Positions 1 to 6,049 are shown, counted from the first letter of the stretch. The stretch: 11,242 nt of DNA from Eggerthella sp. CAG:209 (GCA_000436075.1 FR884647.1:35805-47046); one strand, 5' to 3'. Made by a program: numbers and translations. Notes: generated from the sequence alone by a model not told the origin.

Positions 1-1
1 C

Positions 2-775
2 AAGAACTTTGAGGGCTATTTCCAGCAGGCGGATGTACTGCTCATCGACGATATCCAGGGGCTCCAGAGCAAACCCGGCACGCTCAACGCGTTGTTCCGC
101 ATCTTCAATTCGATGATCCCGAAGGGCAAGCAGTTTGTATTCTCCGCAGACCGAGCGCCGAAAAACATCGACCTCGACGAACGCTACGTGTCCCGATTCA
201 ACTCGGGAGCCACGATAGATATTCAGCCACCCGACGACGAGACGAAGCGCAACATCATCAAGAGCCTTATTCGCCACTACCAGAGCCGAGAAAACACATC
301 GTTTGTTATCACGGACGAAATCCTCGACTACATCGTGGACAACTCCAGTTCAAACATTCGCGAACTGAAGAGCGCTATCACCAACGTGATATTCGCCATG
401 AAGATGAACAAGGACCACACGCTTTCGGAAGGCCAGGTCAAGGAACTTCTTGGCAATCACTTTATCGGCGGAGGCAAAAAACGCATCACGATAGAGATGA
501 TCCAAGCCGCCGTTGAAGATTTTTACGGCGTTTCACACAAAGACATCGTGGGGCGCGGCAGGGCAAGAAGCATTGTTCGGCCGAGGCAGGTTGCAATCTA
601 TCTGTGCCGAGACCTGTCGGAAACCACGCTGAGCAATATCGGCAAGGCCTTCAATCGCGATCACACTACGGTGCTCCACTCGTGCGAGCTCATTTCAAGT
701 CAAATGCAAGAAGACCGAAACCTACGAGAAGAGCTGGAAGCAGTGCGCGAAAAAATCCGCATCCAGCAGTATTAA
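2..775 (+). CDS. dnaA: Chromosomal replication initiator DnaA, 5'-truncated by the window edge
   Basis: This is the C-terminal 257 residues of DnaA, the AAA+ ATPase that binds DnaA boxes and melts oriC. The frame is open from base 2, so the true start lies outside the window. In the fragment, Walker B is VLLIDDIQ (residues 12-19), followed by a sensor-1-like FSADRAPKNID, an arginine-finger segment (YVSRFNSG), the IQPPDDETKR stretch and a sensor-2 helix (SNIREL). Domain IV, the helix-turn-helix DNA-binding part, carries RPRQVAIYL and the signature IGKAFNRDHTTVLHS. The signature is one residue shorter than the Escherichia coli and Bacillus form, as in other Actinomycetota. The stretch after DDIQ (GLQSKPGTLNALFRIFN) departs clearly from the usual FLAGKERTQEEFFHTFN pattern. 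The gene stops at TAA just before a DnaA-box cluster, the classical dnaA-oriC-dnaN layout. The identification is secure. Confidence 0.97.
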   Translation, partial: KNFEGYFQQADVLLIDDIQGLQSKPGTLNALFRIFNSMIPKGKQFVFSADRAPKNIDLDERYVSRFNSGATIDIQPPDDETKRNIIKSLIRHYQSRENTSFVITDEILDYIVDNSSSNIRELKSAITNVIFAMKMNKDHTLSEGQVKELLGNHFIGGGKKRITIEMIQAAVEDFYGVSHKDIVGRGRARSIVRPRQVAIYLCRDLSETTLSNIGKAFNRDHTTVLHSCELISSQMQEDRNLREELEAVREKIRIQQY

Positions 776-985
776 AACCTGTTGATAAACGGTGACAAAA
801 CATGGGGATTACCCCATACCTTTGTGGAAGAAGTTTTCCCCACGTTTTCCCCGTGGATAACCAAGGTGCTTTTCCACAGAGTTCCCGACAGGTGTTTTTC
901 CGCGTTCATCAGGCAAAAGAGAAGTTATCAACATATCCACCCTGGTTACTACTTCTATTATTAGTTATTTATTAAAGAATAGAGA
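776..985. other. oriC: Chromosomal replication origin, oriC (dnaA-dnaN intergenic)
   Basis: No gene is credible between dnaA and dnaN. Instead there are several near-consensus DnaA boxes (consensus TTATCCACA). Matches of 8/9 are TTATCAACA on the minus strand at 780-788, TTATCCACG on the minus strand at 852-860, TTTTCCACA at 870-878 and TTATCAACA at 925-933. Weaker 7/9 matches are at 823-831 (minus), 834-842 and 933-941. No perfect box is present. GTTTTCCCC is repeated at 833-841 and 844-852, an 11-base period of about one helical turn. An inverted repeat ATGGGG-atta-CCCCAT lies at 802-817. The right end becomes A/T-rich from 946. Location between dnaA and dnaN, box clustering and the adjacent trio tract together make oriC very likely. 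An additional box cluster upstream of dnaA cannot be excluded because it would lie outside the window. Confidence 0.9.
925..985 (+). promoter_or_regulatory. oriC unwinding module: tandem DnaA boxes, DnaA-trios, A/T-rich DUE
   Basis: Two abutting boxes in the same orientation, TTATCAACA (925-933) and ATATCCACC (933-941), are followed by the spacer CTGG (942-945). Then come six uninterrupted trinucleotides fitting [C/T]T[A/T]: TTA, CTA, CTT, CTA, TTA, TTA (946-963). Read on the other strand 3' to 5', these fit the published DnaA-trio consensus [G/A]A[T/A]. An A/T-rich stretch follows to about 985 and is the natural duplex unwinding element. This is the box, G/C spacer and trio order described for the Bacillus subtilis basal unwinding system. 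By that model a DnaA filament would extend from the boxes onto the strand complementary to the one shown. Function is inferred from architecture. Confidence 0.82.
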
Positions 986-1006
986 AGGAATTAACGGGGA
1001 GGAAAA

Positions 1007-1036
1007 CTCGATTGTGCAACTCAATTGCCAATCGAG
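1007..1036. other. Stem-loop 1 upstream of dnaN
   Basis: Perfect 8-base arms CTCGATTG (1007-1014) and CAATCGAG (1029-1036) enclose a second 4-base pairing, GCAA (1016-1019) with TTGC (1025-1028). The result is a 12-pair stem with one bulged T at 1015 and a 5-base loop. No T-run follows, so it is not a typical terminator. It may be an RNA leader structure if transcription starts in the A/T-rich origin, or a DNA operator. The 3' arm overlaps a possible -35 element (TTGCCA, 1025-1030). Confidence 0.7.
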
Positions 1037-1054
1037 AATCAGCTTGGCTAGAAC
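1025..1054 (+). promoter_or_regulatory. Candidate dnaN promoter (weak)
   Basis: TTGCCA at 1025-1030 (5/6 to TTGACA) is followed by an 18-base spacer and TAGAAC at 1049-1054 (4/6 to TATAAT). The -35 overlaps the 3' arm of stem-loop 1 and the -10 overlaps the 5' arm of stem-loop 2. If this is the promoter, the inverted repeats act as DNA, not as full RNA hairpins. The match is modest, and a promoter within the A/T-rich tract at 946-985 is an equally open possibility. Confidence 0.3.
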
Positions 1055-1070
1055 AGGTATCATAGCCAAG
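1043..1070. other. Stem-loop 2 upstream of dnaN
   Basis: Perfect 8-base arms CTTGGCTA (1043-1050) and TAGCCAAG (1063-1070) are separated by a 12-base loop. The stem ends 13 bases before the AGGAG ribosome-binding site of dnaN (1084-1088). No T-run follows. Together with stem-loop 1 it fills most of the 108 bases between the unwinding element and dnaN. Confidence 0.68.
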
Positions 1071-1093
1071 AGGAACAGAGGACAGGAGCAGCA

Positions 1094-2191
1094 ATGAAAT
1101 TCAGCGTTAACCAATCGGAGCTTCAAAACGCCCTAGCGGTTGTAGTTAAAGGATCCTCCACCCGTTCTACGCTTTCAATTCTTGCTGGTGTGTATATCAA
1201 GGCAGAAGAGGGAAGAATCACCCTTCAAACCACCAATCTGGAACTCTCCATTAAGGTAACGTGCTTCGCTATGGTGGAAGAGCCCGGAGAAACGGTAGTG
1301 CCAGCAAAACTCTTCGGTGACATCATTAAGAACCTTCCCGATATGGCAGTTCGTGTTGAGGCAGACGAAACCACCGCAACGGTATTCTGCGATAGCACCA
1401 CGTTCTCATTGAAAGCGCTCAATCCTCTTGACTTCCCCGCTTTCCCCGAAATCGAAGCCGATCAGGAAGCCTCGTTCCCCTTCAATGCGTTTTCTTCGAT
1501 GGTCAAGCGCACGGCTAAGGTCGTTTCTCACGACGAAACGCGTATTGTGCTTACGGGTGTACTTGTTTCTTGCGTAGGTTCCACTTTGAAAATGGTGGCG
1601 ACCGACTCCTATCGCCTGGCTGTTTCCGAAACTGAGCTCGATTCGCCATGCCCTGAAGAGTTCGAAGCGGTTATTGCCGGTTCTTTCCTTCAGGACATTG
1701 CTTCGCTTCCTCAGTCAGAAGATCCTATTACGATTGCGCTTAACGACAACCAAATCGTGGTTACCTACCGTGACACCACTTTTATCAACCGTCGTATCGA
1801 GGGAACCTTCCCGAATTACAAACAGCTTATTGCCGAGGGTTATTCCACTCGCGCAACGCTTTCGACTCATGCGCTTACTGATGCAGTTCGTCGTGTTTCT
1901 CTGCTCAGCAATAAGGTTTCCCCTGTACAGGTTCGCGTCGATGCCGAATCCGGCGTGGTAACCCTGCTCACCAACTCTCAAGACATTGGCAATGCTCAGG
2001 AAAATCTTATTTGTGAGGTTGATGGCGAATCGGTTGATATTGCATTCAACTTTACCTTTATGCTCGATGGCCTGAATTCCATTGATACCGATGCGGTTCA
2101 TCTTGATTTGTTCGGGCCCATGAAGCCTGGCATTCTGCGCGCCGCGGAGGGCGAGAACTTCCTTTACCTCATCATGCCCGTACGCGTGTAG
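1094..2191 (+). CDS. dnaN: DNA polymerase III beta subunit (sliding clamp)
   Basis: The 365-residue product matches the usual length of the bacterial beta clamp, the ring-shaped dimer that tethers DNA polymerase III and many repair proteins to DNA. The N-terminus MKFSVNQSELQNALAVV, the internal TDSYRLAV (the conserved ATDxxRLA region of domain 2), RIEGTFPNYKQL (the conserved EGxFPxY motif) and the C-terminal YLIMPVRV are clamp hallmarks. Three repeated clamp domains of about 120 residues each fit the length. The C-terminus is usually MPMRL or similar, so MPVRV is a mild variation of the segment lining the partner-binding pocket. The ATG start is supported by AGGAG at 1084-1088, five bases upstream. 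It lies directly after oriC and only 19 bases before recF, so it is likely the first gene of a dnaN-recF-DUF721 operon. Confidence 0.98.
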   Translation: MKFSVNQSELQNALAVVVKGSSTRSTLSILAGVYIKAEEGRITLQTTNLELSIKVTCFAMVEEPGETVVPAKLFGDIIKNLPDMAVRVEADETTATVFCDSTTFSLKALNPLDFPAFPEIEADQEASFPFNAFSSMVKRTAKVVSHDETRIVLTGVLVSCVGSTLKMVATDSYRLAVSETELDSPCPEEFEAVIAGSFLQDIASLPQSEDPITIALNDNQIVVTYRDTTFINRRIEGTFPNYKQLIAEGYSTRATLSTHALTDAVRRVSLLSNKVSPVQVRVDAESGVVTLLTNSQDIGNAQENLICEVDGESVDIAFNFTFMLDGLNSIDTDAVHLDLFGPMKPGILRAAEGENFLYLIMPVRV

Positions 2192-2210
2192 ATTGCGGTT
2201 TTCTGGCTCC

Positions 2211-3329
2211 ATGGGGCTCACTATCGAAAACATCGCGTGCCGTAATTTCAGGTCGTATGAGCAGTTCGAGCTTGATGGCATCGGGGGGCTAACCCTGATC
2301 GTCGGGCCGAATGCGGTGGGCAAGACAAACCTTCTTGAGGGTATCCAGCTTGTCACGGCTTGCTCGTCGTTTCGCAGTTCAGTGCCTAGCCACTTGGTTC
2401 GTGCCGGTCAAGATGCGGGCATGTTCTCCGCGGCAATACGCGGCGATGGACGATATCTTGATATGGAATTGCGCGTTTCACGTGAAACACGCGAGTATTT
2501 TGTCAATGGGAAGAAAAAACGCCCCCGCGATATCCGGGGCACGTTGCCTTCTGTGCTGTTCTCTCCTGAAGACTTGGAGCTGGTGAAAGGCTCCCAATCG
2601 TTTAAGCGCGCGCAGGTTGATCAGATGGGTGCTCAACTGAGCACGAATTACCATGCGGTACGGAAGGACTATGAAAAGATCCTTCGGCAGAAGAATCGCT
2701 ATCTGAAGGAGAACGTTTCGCCTCTATTCCTTCAGAGCATCAACGAGGTTGTTGCTACGGTCGGCTCGCAGCTGTACCGCTTGCGTTGCGAGATGATTGC
2801 GGCGCTTTCGCCTTATCTGAAGGAATGTTATCGAGAGATTTCGGGCGGACGCGAATCGGTCGAACTAGTGTACGTTCCCTCATGGCTCCGCAAGTCGTTC
2901 GATCTCGACCGCATTCCTTCGGTTGAGGCGATTGACAGGACCGCCGCTCAGGAGCGACTCATTAGCGCAATGGAAGAGGATGCTCATAGGGAGCACGAGC
3001 GACGCATATCCCTTTATGGCCCCCAGCTCGATCTGGTAGAGTTCTACCTTGATGGGCTCAATGCTCAGCAGTTTGCATCGCAGGGGCAGCAGCGAAGTTT
3101 AGTTCTGGCGTTTAAGATGGCACAGGTTGAGCTTATCGCGGAACGATTGGGCCAGAACCCCGTTTTGCTGCTCGACGATGTGATGAGCGAGCTTGATGCG
3201 ACGCGCCGCGATGCGCTGCTTTCTCTGATCTCCGGCGAGGTGCAGACGTTTGTGACTGCTACCAATGCGGAAAAAGTAAGCCCGGCGCTTTCCTCGTTGG
3301 CGCGTGTGGTGCAGATTGGCGGCGAATAG
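2211..3329 (+). CDS. recF: DNA replication and repair protein RecF
   Basis: This 372-residue SMC/ABC-type ATPase acts in the RecFOR pathway, helping load RecA at single-strand gaps. The N-terminus (IENIACRNFRSYEQFEL) matches the family opening. Walker A is GPNAVGKT (residues 32-39), the ABC signature region reads QGQQRSLVLAFKMAQ, and Walker B is PVLLLDDVMSELD (residues 317-329). I chose ATG at 2211 because it places NFRxY at the expected distance from the start. An in-frame TTG at 2193 would add six residues with no family match. Neither start has a good Shine-Dalgarno sequence, which suggests translational coupling to dnaN, whose stop lies 19 bases upstream. The DUF721 gene begins 2 bases after the recF stop. 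A parS-like palindrome is embedded in the coding sequence at 2474-2489, encoding part of RVSRETRE. Confidence 0.97.
   Translation: MGLTIENIACRNFRSYEQFELDGIGGLTLIVGPNAVGKTNLLEGIQLVTACSSFRSSVPSHLVRAGQDAGMFSAAIRGDGRYLDMELRVSRETREYFVNGKKKRPRDIRGTLPSVLFSPEDLELVKGSQSFKRAQVDQMGAQLSTNYHAVRKDYEKILRQKNRYLKENVSPLFLQSINEVVATVGSQLYRLRCEMIAALSPYLKECYREISGGRESVELVYVPSWLRKSFDLDRIPSVEAIDRTAAQERLISAMEEDAHREHERRISLYGPQLDLVEFYLDGLNAQQFASQGQQRSLVLAFKMAQVELIAERLGQNPVLLLDDVMSELDATRRDALLSLISGEVQTFVTATNAEKVSPALSSLARVVQIGGE
2474..2489. promoter_or_regulatory. parS: parS-like centromere site inside recF
   Basis: CGTTTCACGTGAAACA matches the Bacillus parS consensus TGTTTCACGTGAAACA at 15 of 16 positions. Its 14-base core GTTTCACGTGAAAC (2475-2488) is a perfect palindrome. 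parS sites are ParB/Spo0J loading sites clustered near oriC, and this one is about 1.5 kb from the trio tract. No parA or parB gene is visible in the window, so the partner is inferred. Confidence 0.9.
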
Positions 3330-3331
3330 GT

Positions 3332-3922
3332 ATGGTTGAATTCGATAGCGATTGGGGGTCGTCACGCGATCCTCGCCGTTATATCGCCGTGGTGAATGAG
3401 CGGAATAATTCCCTCCGCCCCGTTTCGTCTTCGCTTTCCTCTTTCGCTTCGTCGATGCCCGAAGAAGTTAAGAAGCGCGTTCTTGTGCAGCGCAAGATAG
3501 AAAAGACTCATGCCCAGTTTGCCGAACTCGTGGATCCCTTTATCCTCAAACACACCAATTCGGTGTATCTGCTCAAAAGCCAGGCGGTTGAGGGAGCGTA
3601 CGATCTGGTGGTGTATCTGGACAACTCAACGTGTGCCGCTGAGCTGAATGCCCGCAGGGAGTTGCTTCGCTTTGAATATCTCGATCGCTTTAATACGACC
3701 ATAGATGTGTTTGAGATTCGTATTTCAAGGGGTCCGTATAGGGACAAGCACCCCTTTGCCGAGCGCCTTAGCTCAGATACTCAGCCTAAAGAACGAAGTC
3801 TCAGCGAAGAAGAAACGGCGCGAATAGAAGAAATGACGTCGGCTATCGAGGATCCCCGTTTAAGGGCTTCATTCCAACGCGCTATGACGGCTCAGAAGCG
3901 TCGAAATGAGTCTTCTTCATAA
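3332..3922 (+). CDS. DUF721 protein, DciA-family candidate replicative helicase loader
   Basis: The 196-residue product has the DUF721 pattern. The central region (about residues 62-76, QFAELVDPFILKHTN) resembles the family's W-x-x-x-V-G opening but without the tryptophan. It is followed by a strand-helix core at about 91-120, with LVVYLDNSTCAAELNARREL matching the usual 'V-x-s-s-x-W-a-x-E-L-x-x-x-r' pattern with the tryptophan replaced. VFEIRISRG (about 140-148) corresponds to the final strand of the domain. The N-terminal 60 residues and C-terminal 45 are charged and probably flexible or helical extensions. In M. tuberculosis the equivalent gene, between recF and gyrB, encodes DciA, the ancestral operator of the DnaB helicase. 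Length and position agree closely. The start is 2 bases after recF with no strong Shine-Dalgarno sequence, so coupling is likely. Family membership rests on pattern and context, and loader function is by homology. Confidence 0.82.
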   Translation: MVEFDSDWGSSRDPRRYIAVVNERNNSLRPVSSSLSSFASSMPEEVKKRVLVQRKIEKTHAQFAELVDPFILKHTNSVYLLKSQAVEGAYDLVVYLDNSTCAAELNARRELLRFEYLDRFNTTIDVFEIRISRGPYRDKHPFAERLSSDTQPKERSLSEEETARIEEMTSAIEDPRLRASFQRAMTAQKRRNESSS

Positions 3923-3989
3923 AAAATGCCCAACACGATGGCTTTTATACCCGCAGAAGCGCTCTGAATGCCCTCTGACGCTGATAGAT

Positions 3990-4019
3990 GGCAAGGTATC
4001 TTACCTACTCTGCTATAAT
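3990..4019 (+). promoter_or_regulatory. gyrB promoter with extended -10
   Basis: TGC-TATAAT at 4011-4019 is a perfect extended -10 (TGn plus consensus hexamer). No good -35 lies 16-18 bases upstream, which an extended -10 can tolerate. The -35 zone instead holds a small dyad, AGGTA-tct-TACCT (3994-4006), which could be an operator. Transcription would start near 4026. This gives gyrB expression independent of the dnaN-recF operon, although I see no clear terminator after the DUF721 gene, so read-through is possible. Confidence 0.75.
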
Positions 4020-4040
4020 AATAAGGTTCTAAATCCCCTC

Positions 4041-4062
4041 GATACGCCGCTTTAGGCGTATC
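4041..4062 (+). other. Leader stem-loop before gyrB
   Basis: Perfect 8-base arms GATACGCC (4041-4048) and GGCGTATC (4055-4062) flank a 6-base loop. It lies between the predicted transcription start (about 4026) and the strong Shine-Dalgarno sequence AGAGGAGG (4074-4081). It could stabilise the mRNA 5' end or regulate translation. With no T-run it is not a terminator. Confidence 0.7.
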
Positions 4063-4087
4063 AGATAGCAGAAAGAGGAGGAAATAC

Positions 4088-6022
4088 GTGGCTTCAGACG
4101 AATCCCACTACAGCGGCCAAGACATTCAGATCTTGGAAGGCCTTGAAGCAGTGCGCAAGCGCCCTGGCATGTATATCGGTTCTACCGGTCCGCGCGGCCT
4201 TCACCATCTGGTGTACGAGGTTGTAGACAACGCAGTAGATGAAGCTCTTGCTGGCTATTGTGACCACATTGAGGTTACTATCCATGAGGACAACTCCATC
4301 ACCGTTGTCGACAATGGCCGCGGCATTCCCGTAGACAAGCACCCCAAGGAAAAAATCCCAACCGTCGAGGTTGTACTCACCATCCTCCATGCAGGTGGTA
4401 AATTCGGCGGCGAAGGTTATAAGGTTTCCGGCGGCTTGCACGGTGTAGGCGTTTCTGTTGTGAATGCGCTTTCCACTCAGGTTATTGTGCGCGTGCGTCG
4501 CGATGGCAAGGAATATGAGATTTCTTTCGACCATGGCAAAACCAAAGAAAAGCTCCATGAGGTAGGAACCTCCAAAACCAGCGGTACTACGGTAACCTTC
4601 TGGCCCGACCCTGAGATTTTCAAAGAAACCACCATCTTCGATTACGAAACGCTGAAAACCCGTTTCCGTGAGATGTCGTTCCTTAACAAGGGCTTGAAGA
4701 TCACCCTGGCCGATGAGCGCACCCCCGGCGAAGACGGCAAGCCCCGTACCGAGGTGTTTCAGGCGCTTGGCGGTCTTCAGGACTTCGTTAAATTCCTCAA
4801 TGAGGGCAAGGAAACGCTGAACAAGCCCATCTACTTCGAGGCTGAAGACGAAGACGGCATGGTGGAAGTGGCAATGCAGTGGTCCTCTTCCTATTCTTCT
4901 AATGGCGTGCTCTCGTTTGCGAACAACATCCACACCATTGACGGTGGTACTCATCTCGACGGCTTCAAGCAGGGTGTTACGCGTACCATCAACGATTACG
5001 CTCGCAGCAAGGGAATCTTGAAAGAAAAGGACAGCAACCTTTCTGGTGACGACACCCGAGAAGGTCTTTCGGCTGTTGTCTCAGTTAAACTCCGCGACCC
5101 GCAGTTCGAGGGTCAGACCAAGGGCAAGCTGGGCAATACGGAAATTCGTGGCTTGGTTCAGACTGCCGTAACTAAGGGCTTGGCTGAGTATCTTGAAGAG
5201 AACCCCACGCCTGCTAAGCGCATCATCAACAAGGCATCTCAGGCATTGAAGGCCCGTGAGGCTGCTCGTAGAGCGCGCGAGATGACGCGCCGTAAGGGCG
5301 TTCTTGATTCTTTCAGCTTGCCGGGAAAGTTGGCTGACTGTTCGAGCAAGAATCCTGCCGATTCCGAAATCTTTATTGTTGAGGGCGATTCCGCAGGTGG
5401 GTCTGCTAAACAAGCTCGCGACCGCAAGTATCAGGCCATCATGCCCCTGCGCGGTAAGATTCTGAATGTCGAGCGCGCTGGCTTGCACCGCTCGCTTTCT
5501 TCCGACACCATTTCTTCGCTCATTACCGCTATCGGTACGAATATTGGTGAGGATTTCAACGCGGATGCTGCCCGCTACCACCGCATCATCATCATGACCG
5601 ATGCTGACGTTGACGGTGCTCACATTCGCATCCTGCTGCTCACGTTCTTCTATCGCTACATGCCCGAGCTTATTACGCGTGGTTATATCTACATCGCCCA
5701 GCCTCCGCTGTATGGCCTGAAGAAGAAGGGCAGCAAGAAGTTGGAGTACATCTTCAATGATGACGCTCTAGCCGCCCGCTTAGCAGAGATTCCCGATCGA
5801 GACAGCATTTCGCTGCAGCGTTACAAGGGTTTGGGCGAAATGGATCCCGAGCAGCTCTGGGAAACCACCATGGAGCCTTCTACCCGCACCATGCTCCAGG
5901 TAAGCATTGAAGATGCAGCTGAAGCTGAGCGTGTGGTAAGCGAACTTATGGGGGATCAGGTTGAGCCCCGTAAGGAATTCATCCAGAAGCACGCCCATGA
6001 CGTGCGCTTCCTCGACTTCTAA
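4088..6022 (+). CDS. gyrB: DNA gyrase subunit B
   Basis: The 644-residue ATPase subunit of DNA gyrase has all catalytic parts. The GHKL ATPase shows EVVDNAVDEA with the general-base Glu44 and Asn48, VVDNGRGIP with Asp75, and GGLHGVGVSVVNALS. The TOPRIM metal-binding site shows EGDSAGG from Glu432 and DADVDGAH from Asp505. The C-terminal region has QRYKGLGEMDPEQLW and a final EPRKEFIQKHA helix. The length is that of a gyrase B without the large insert seen in many proteobacterial GyrB proteins. The GTG start is fixed by AGAGGAGG at 4074-4081, six bases upstream. It has its own extended -10 promoter and leader hairpin. gyrA follows after 73 bases, fitting co-transcription and 1:1 assembly of GyrA2GyrB2. 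Position next to gyrA with a canonical GyrA-box favours gyrase over topoisomerase IV. Confidence 0.98.
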   Translation: MASDESHYSGQDIQILEGLEAVRKRPGMYIGSTGPRGLHHLVYEVVDNAVDEALAGYCDHIEVTIHEDNSITVVDNGRGIPVDKHPKEKIPTVEVVLTILHAGGKFGGEGYKVSGGLHGVGVSVVNALSTQVIVRVRRDGKEYEISFDHGKTKEKLHEVGTSKTSGTTVTFWPDPEIFKETTIFDYETLKTRFREMSFLNKGLKITLADERTPGEDGKPRTEVFQALGGLQDFVKFLNEGKETLNKPIYFEAEDEDGMVEVAMQWSSSYSSNGVLSFANNIHTIDGGTHLDGFKQGVTRTINDYARSKGILKEKDSNLSGDDTREGLSAVVSVKLRDPQFEGQTKGKLGNTEIRGLVQTAVTKGLAEYLEENPTPAKRIINKASQALKAREAARRAREMTRRKGVLDSFSLPGKLADCSSKNPADSEIFIVEGDSAGGSAKQARDRKYQAIMPLRGKILNVERAGLHRSLSSDTISSLITAIGTNIGEDFNADAARYHRIIIMTDADVDGAHIRILLLTFFYRYMPELITRGYIYIAQPPLYGLKKKGSKKLEYIFNDDALAARLAEIPDRDSISLQRYKGLGEMDPEQLWETTMEPSTRTMLQVSIEDAAEAERVVSELMGDQVEPRKEFIQKHAHDVRFLDF

Positions 6023-6027
6023 GAGGG

Positions 6028-6049
6028 TTGCCGGGTAGGAACCTGGCAA
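6028..6049 (+). other. Stem-loop in the gyrB-gyrA gap
   Basis: TTGCCGGGT (6028-6036) pairs with ACCTGGCAA (6041-6049) over nine pairs, including one G-T, around the tetraloop AGGA. No T-run follows, so it is unlikely to stop gyrA transcription. It could be an RNA-processing or stability element between the two cistrons. It sits directly beside a parS-like site. Confidence 0.6.

Noticed and set aside
529..545. GTTTCAC half-site in dnaA
   Set aside because: The right half does not match parS; a single half-site is not meaningful.
782..964. A 60-codon frame in the dnaA-dnaN gap
   Set aside because: It overlaps the DnaA boxes and trio tract, has no Shine-Dalgarno sequence and resembles no protein. 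The region is oriC.
1522..1540. parS-like CGTTTC ... GAAACG in dnaN
   Set aside because: The half-sites are separated by 7 bases instead of the 4 of parS (ACGT), so the helical register is wrong.
1622..1632. GTTTC-c-GAAAC palindrome in dnaN
   Set aside because: Only one central base separates the arms; it does not fit parS and is expected by chance in coding sequence.
2193..2210. TTG start for recF six codons upstream
   Set aside because: It has no Shine-Dalgarno sequence and adds residues without family similarity. ATG at 2211 aligns the conserved N-terminus.
1715..2356. Long minus-strand frame across dnaN and recF
   Set aside because: It is a shadow of the strong plus-strand genes, with no motif or ribosome-binding site. 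The same holds for the long minus-strand frames opposite gyrB, gyrA and typA.
3954..3966. CAGA-agcgc-TCTG as a terminator for the dnaN operon
   Set aside because: The stem is only four pairs with no T-run, too weak to call.
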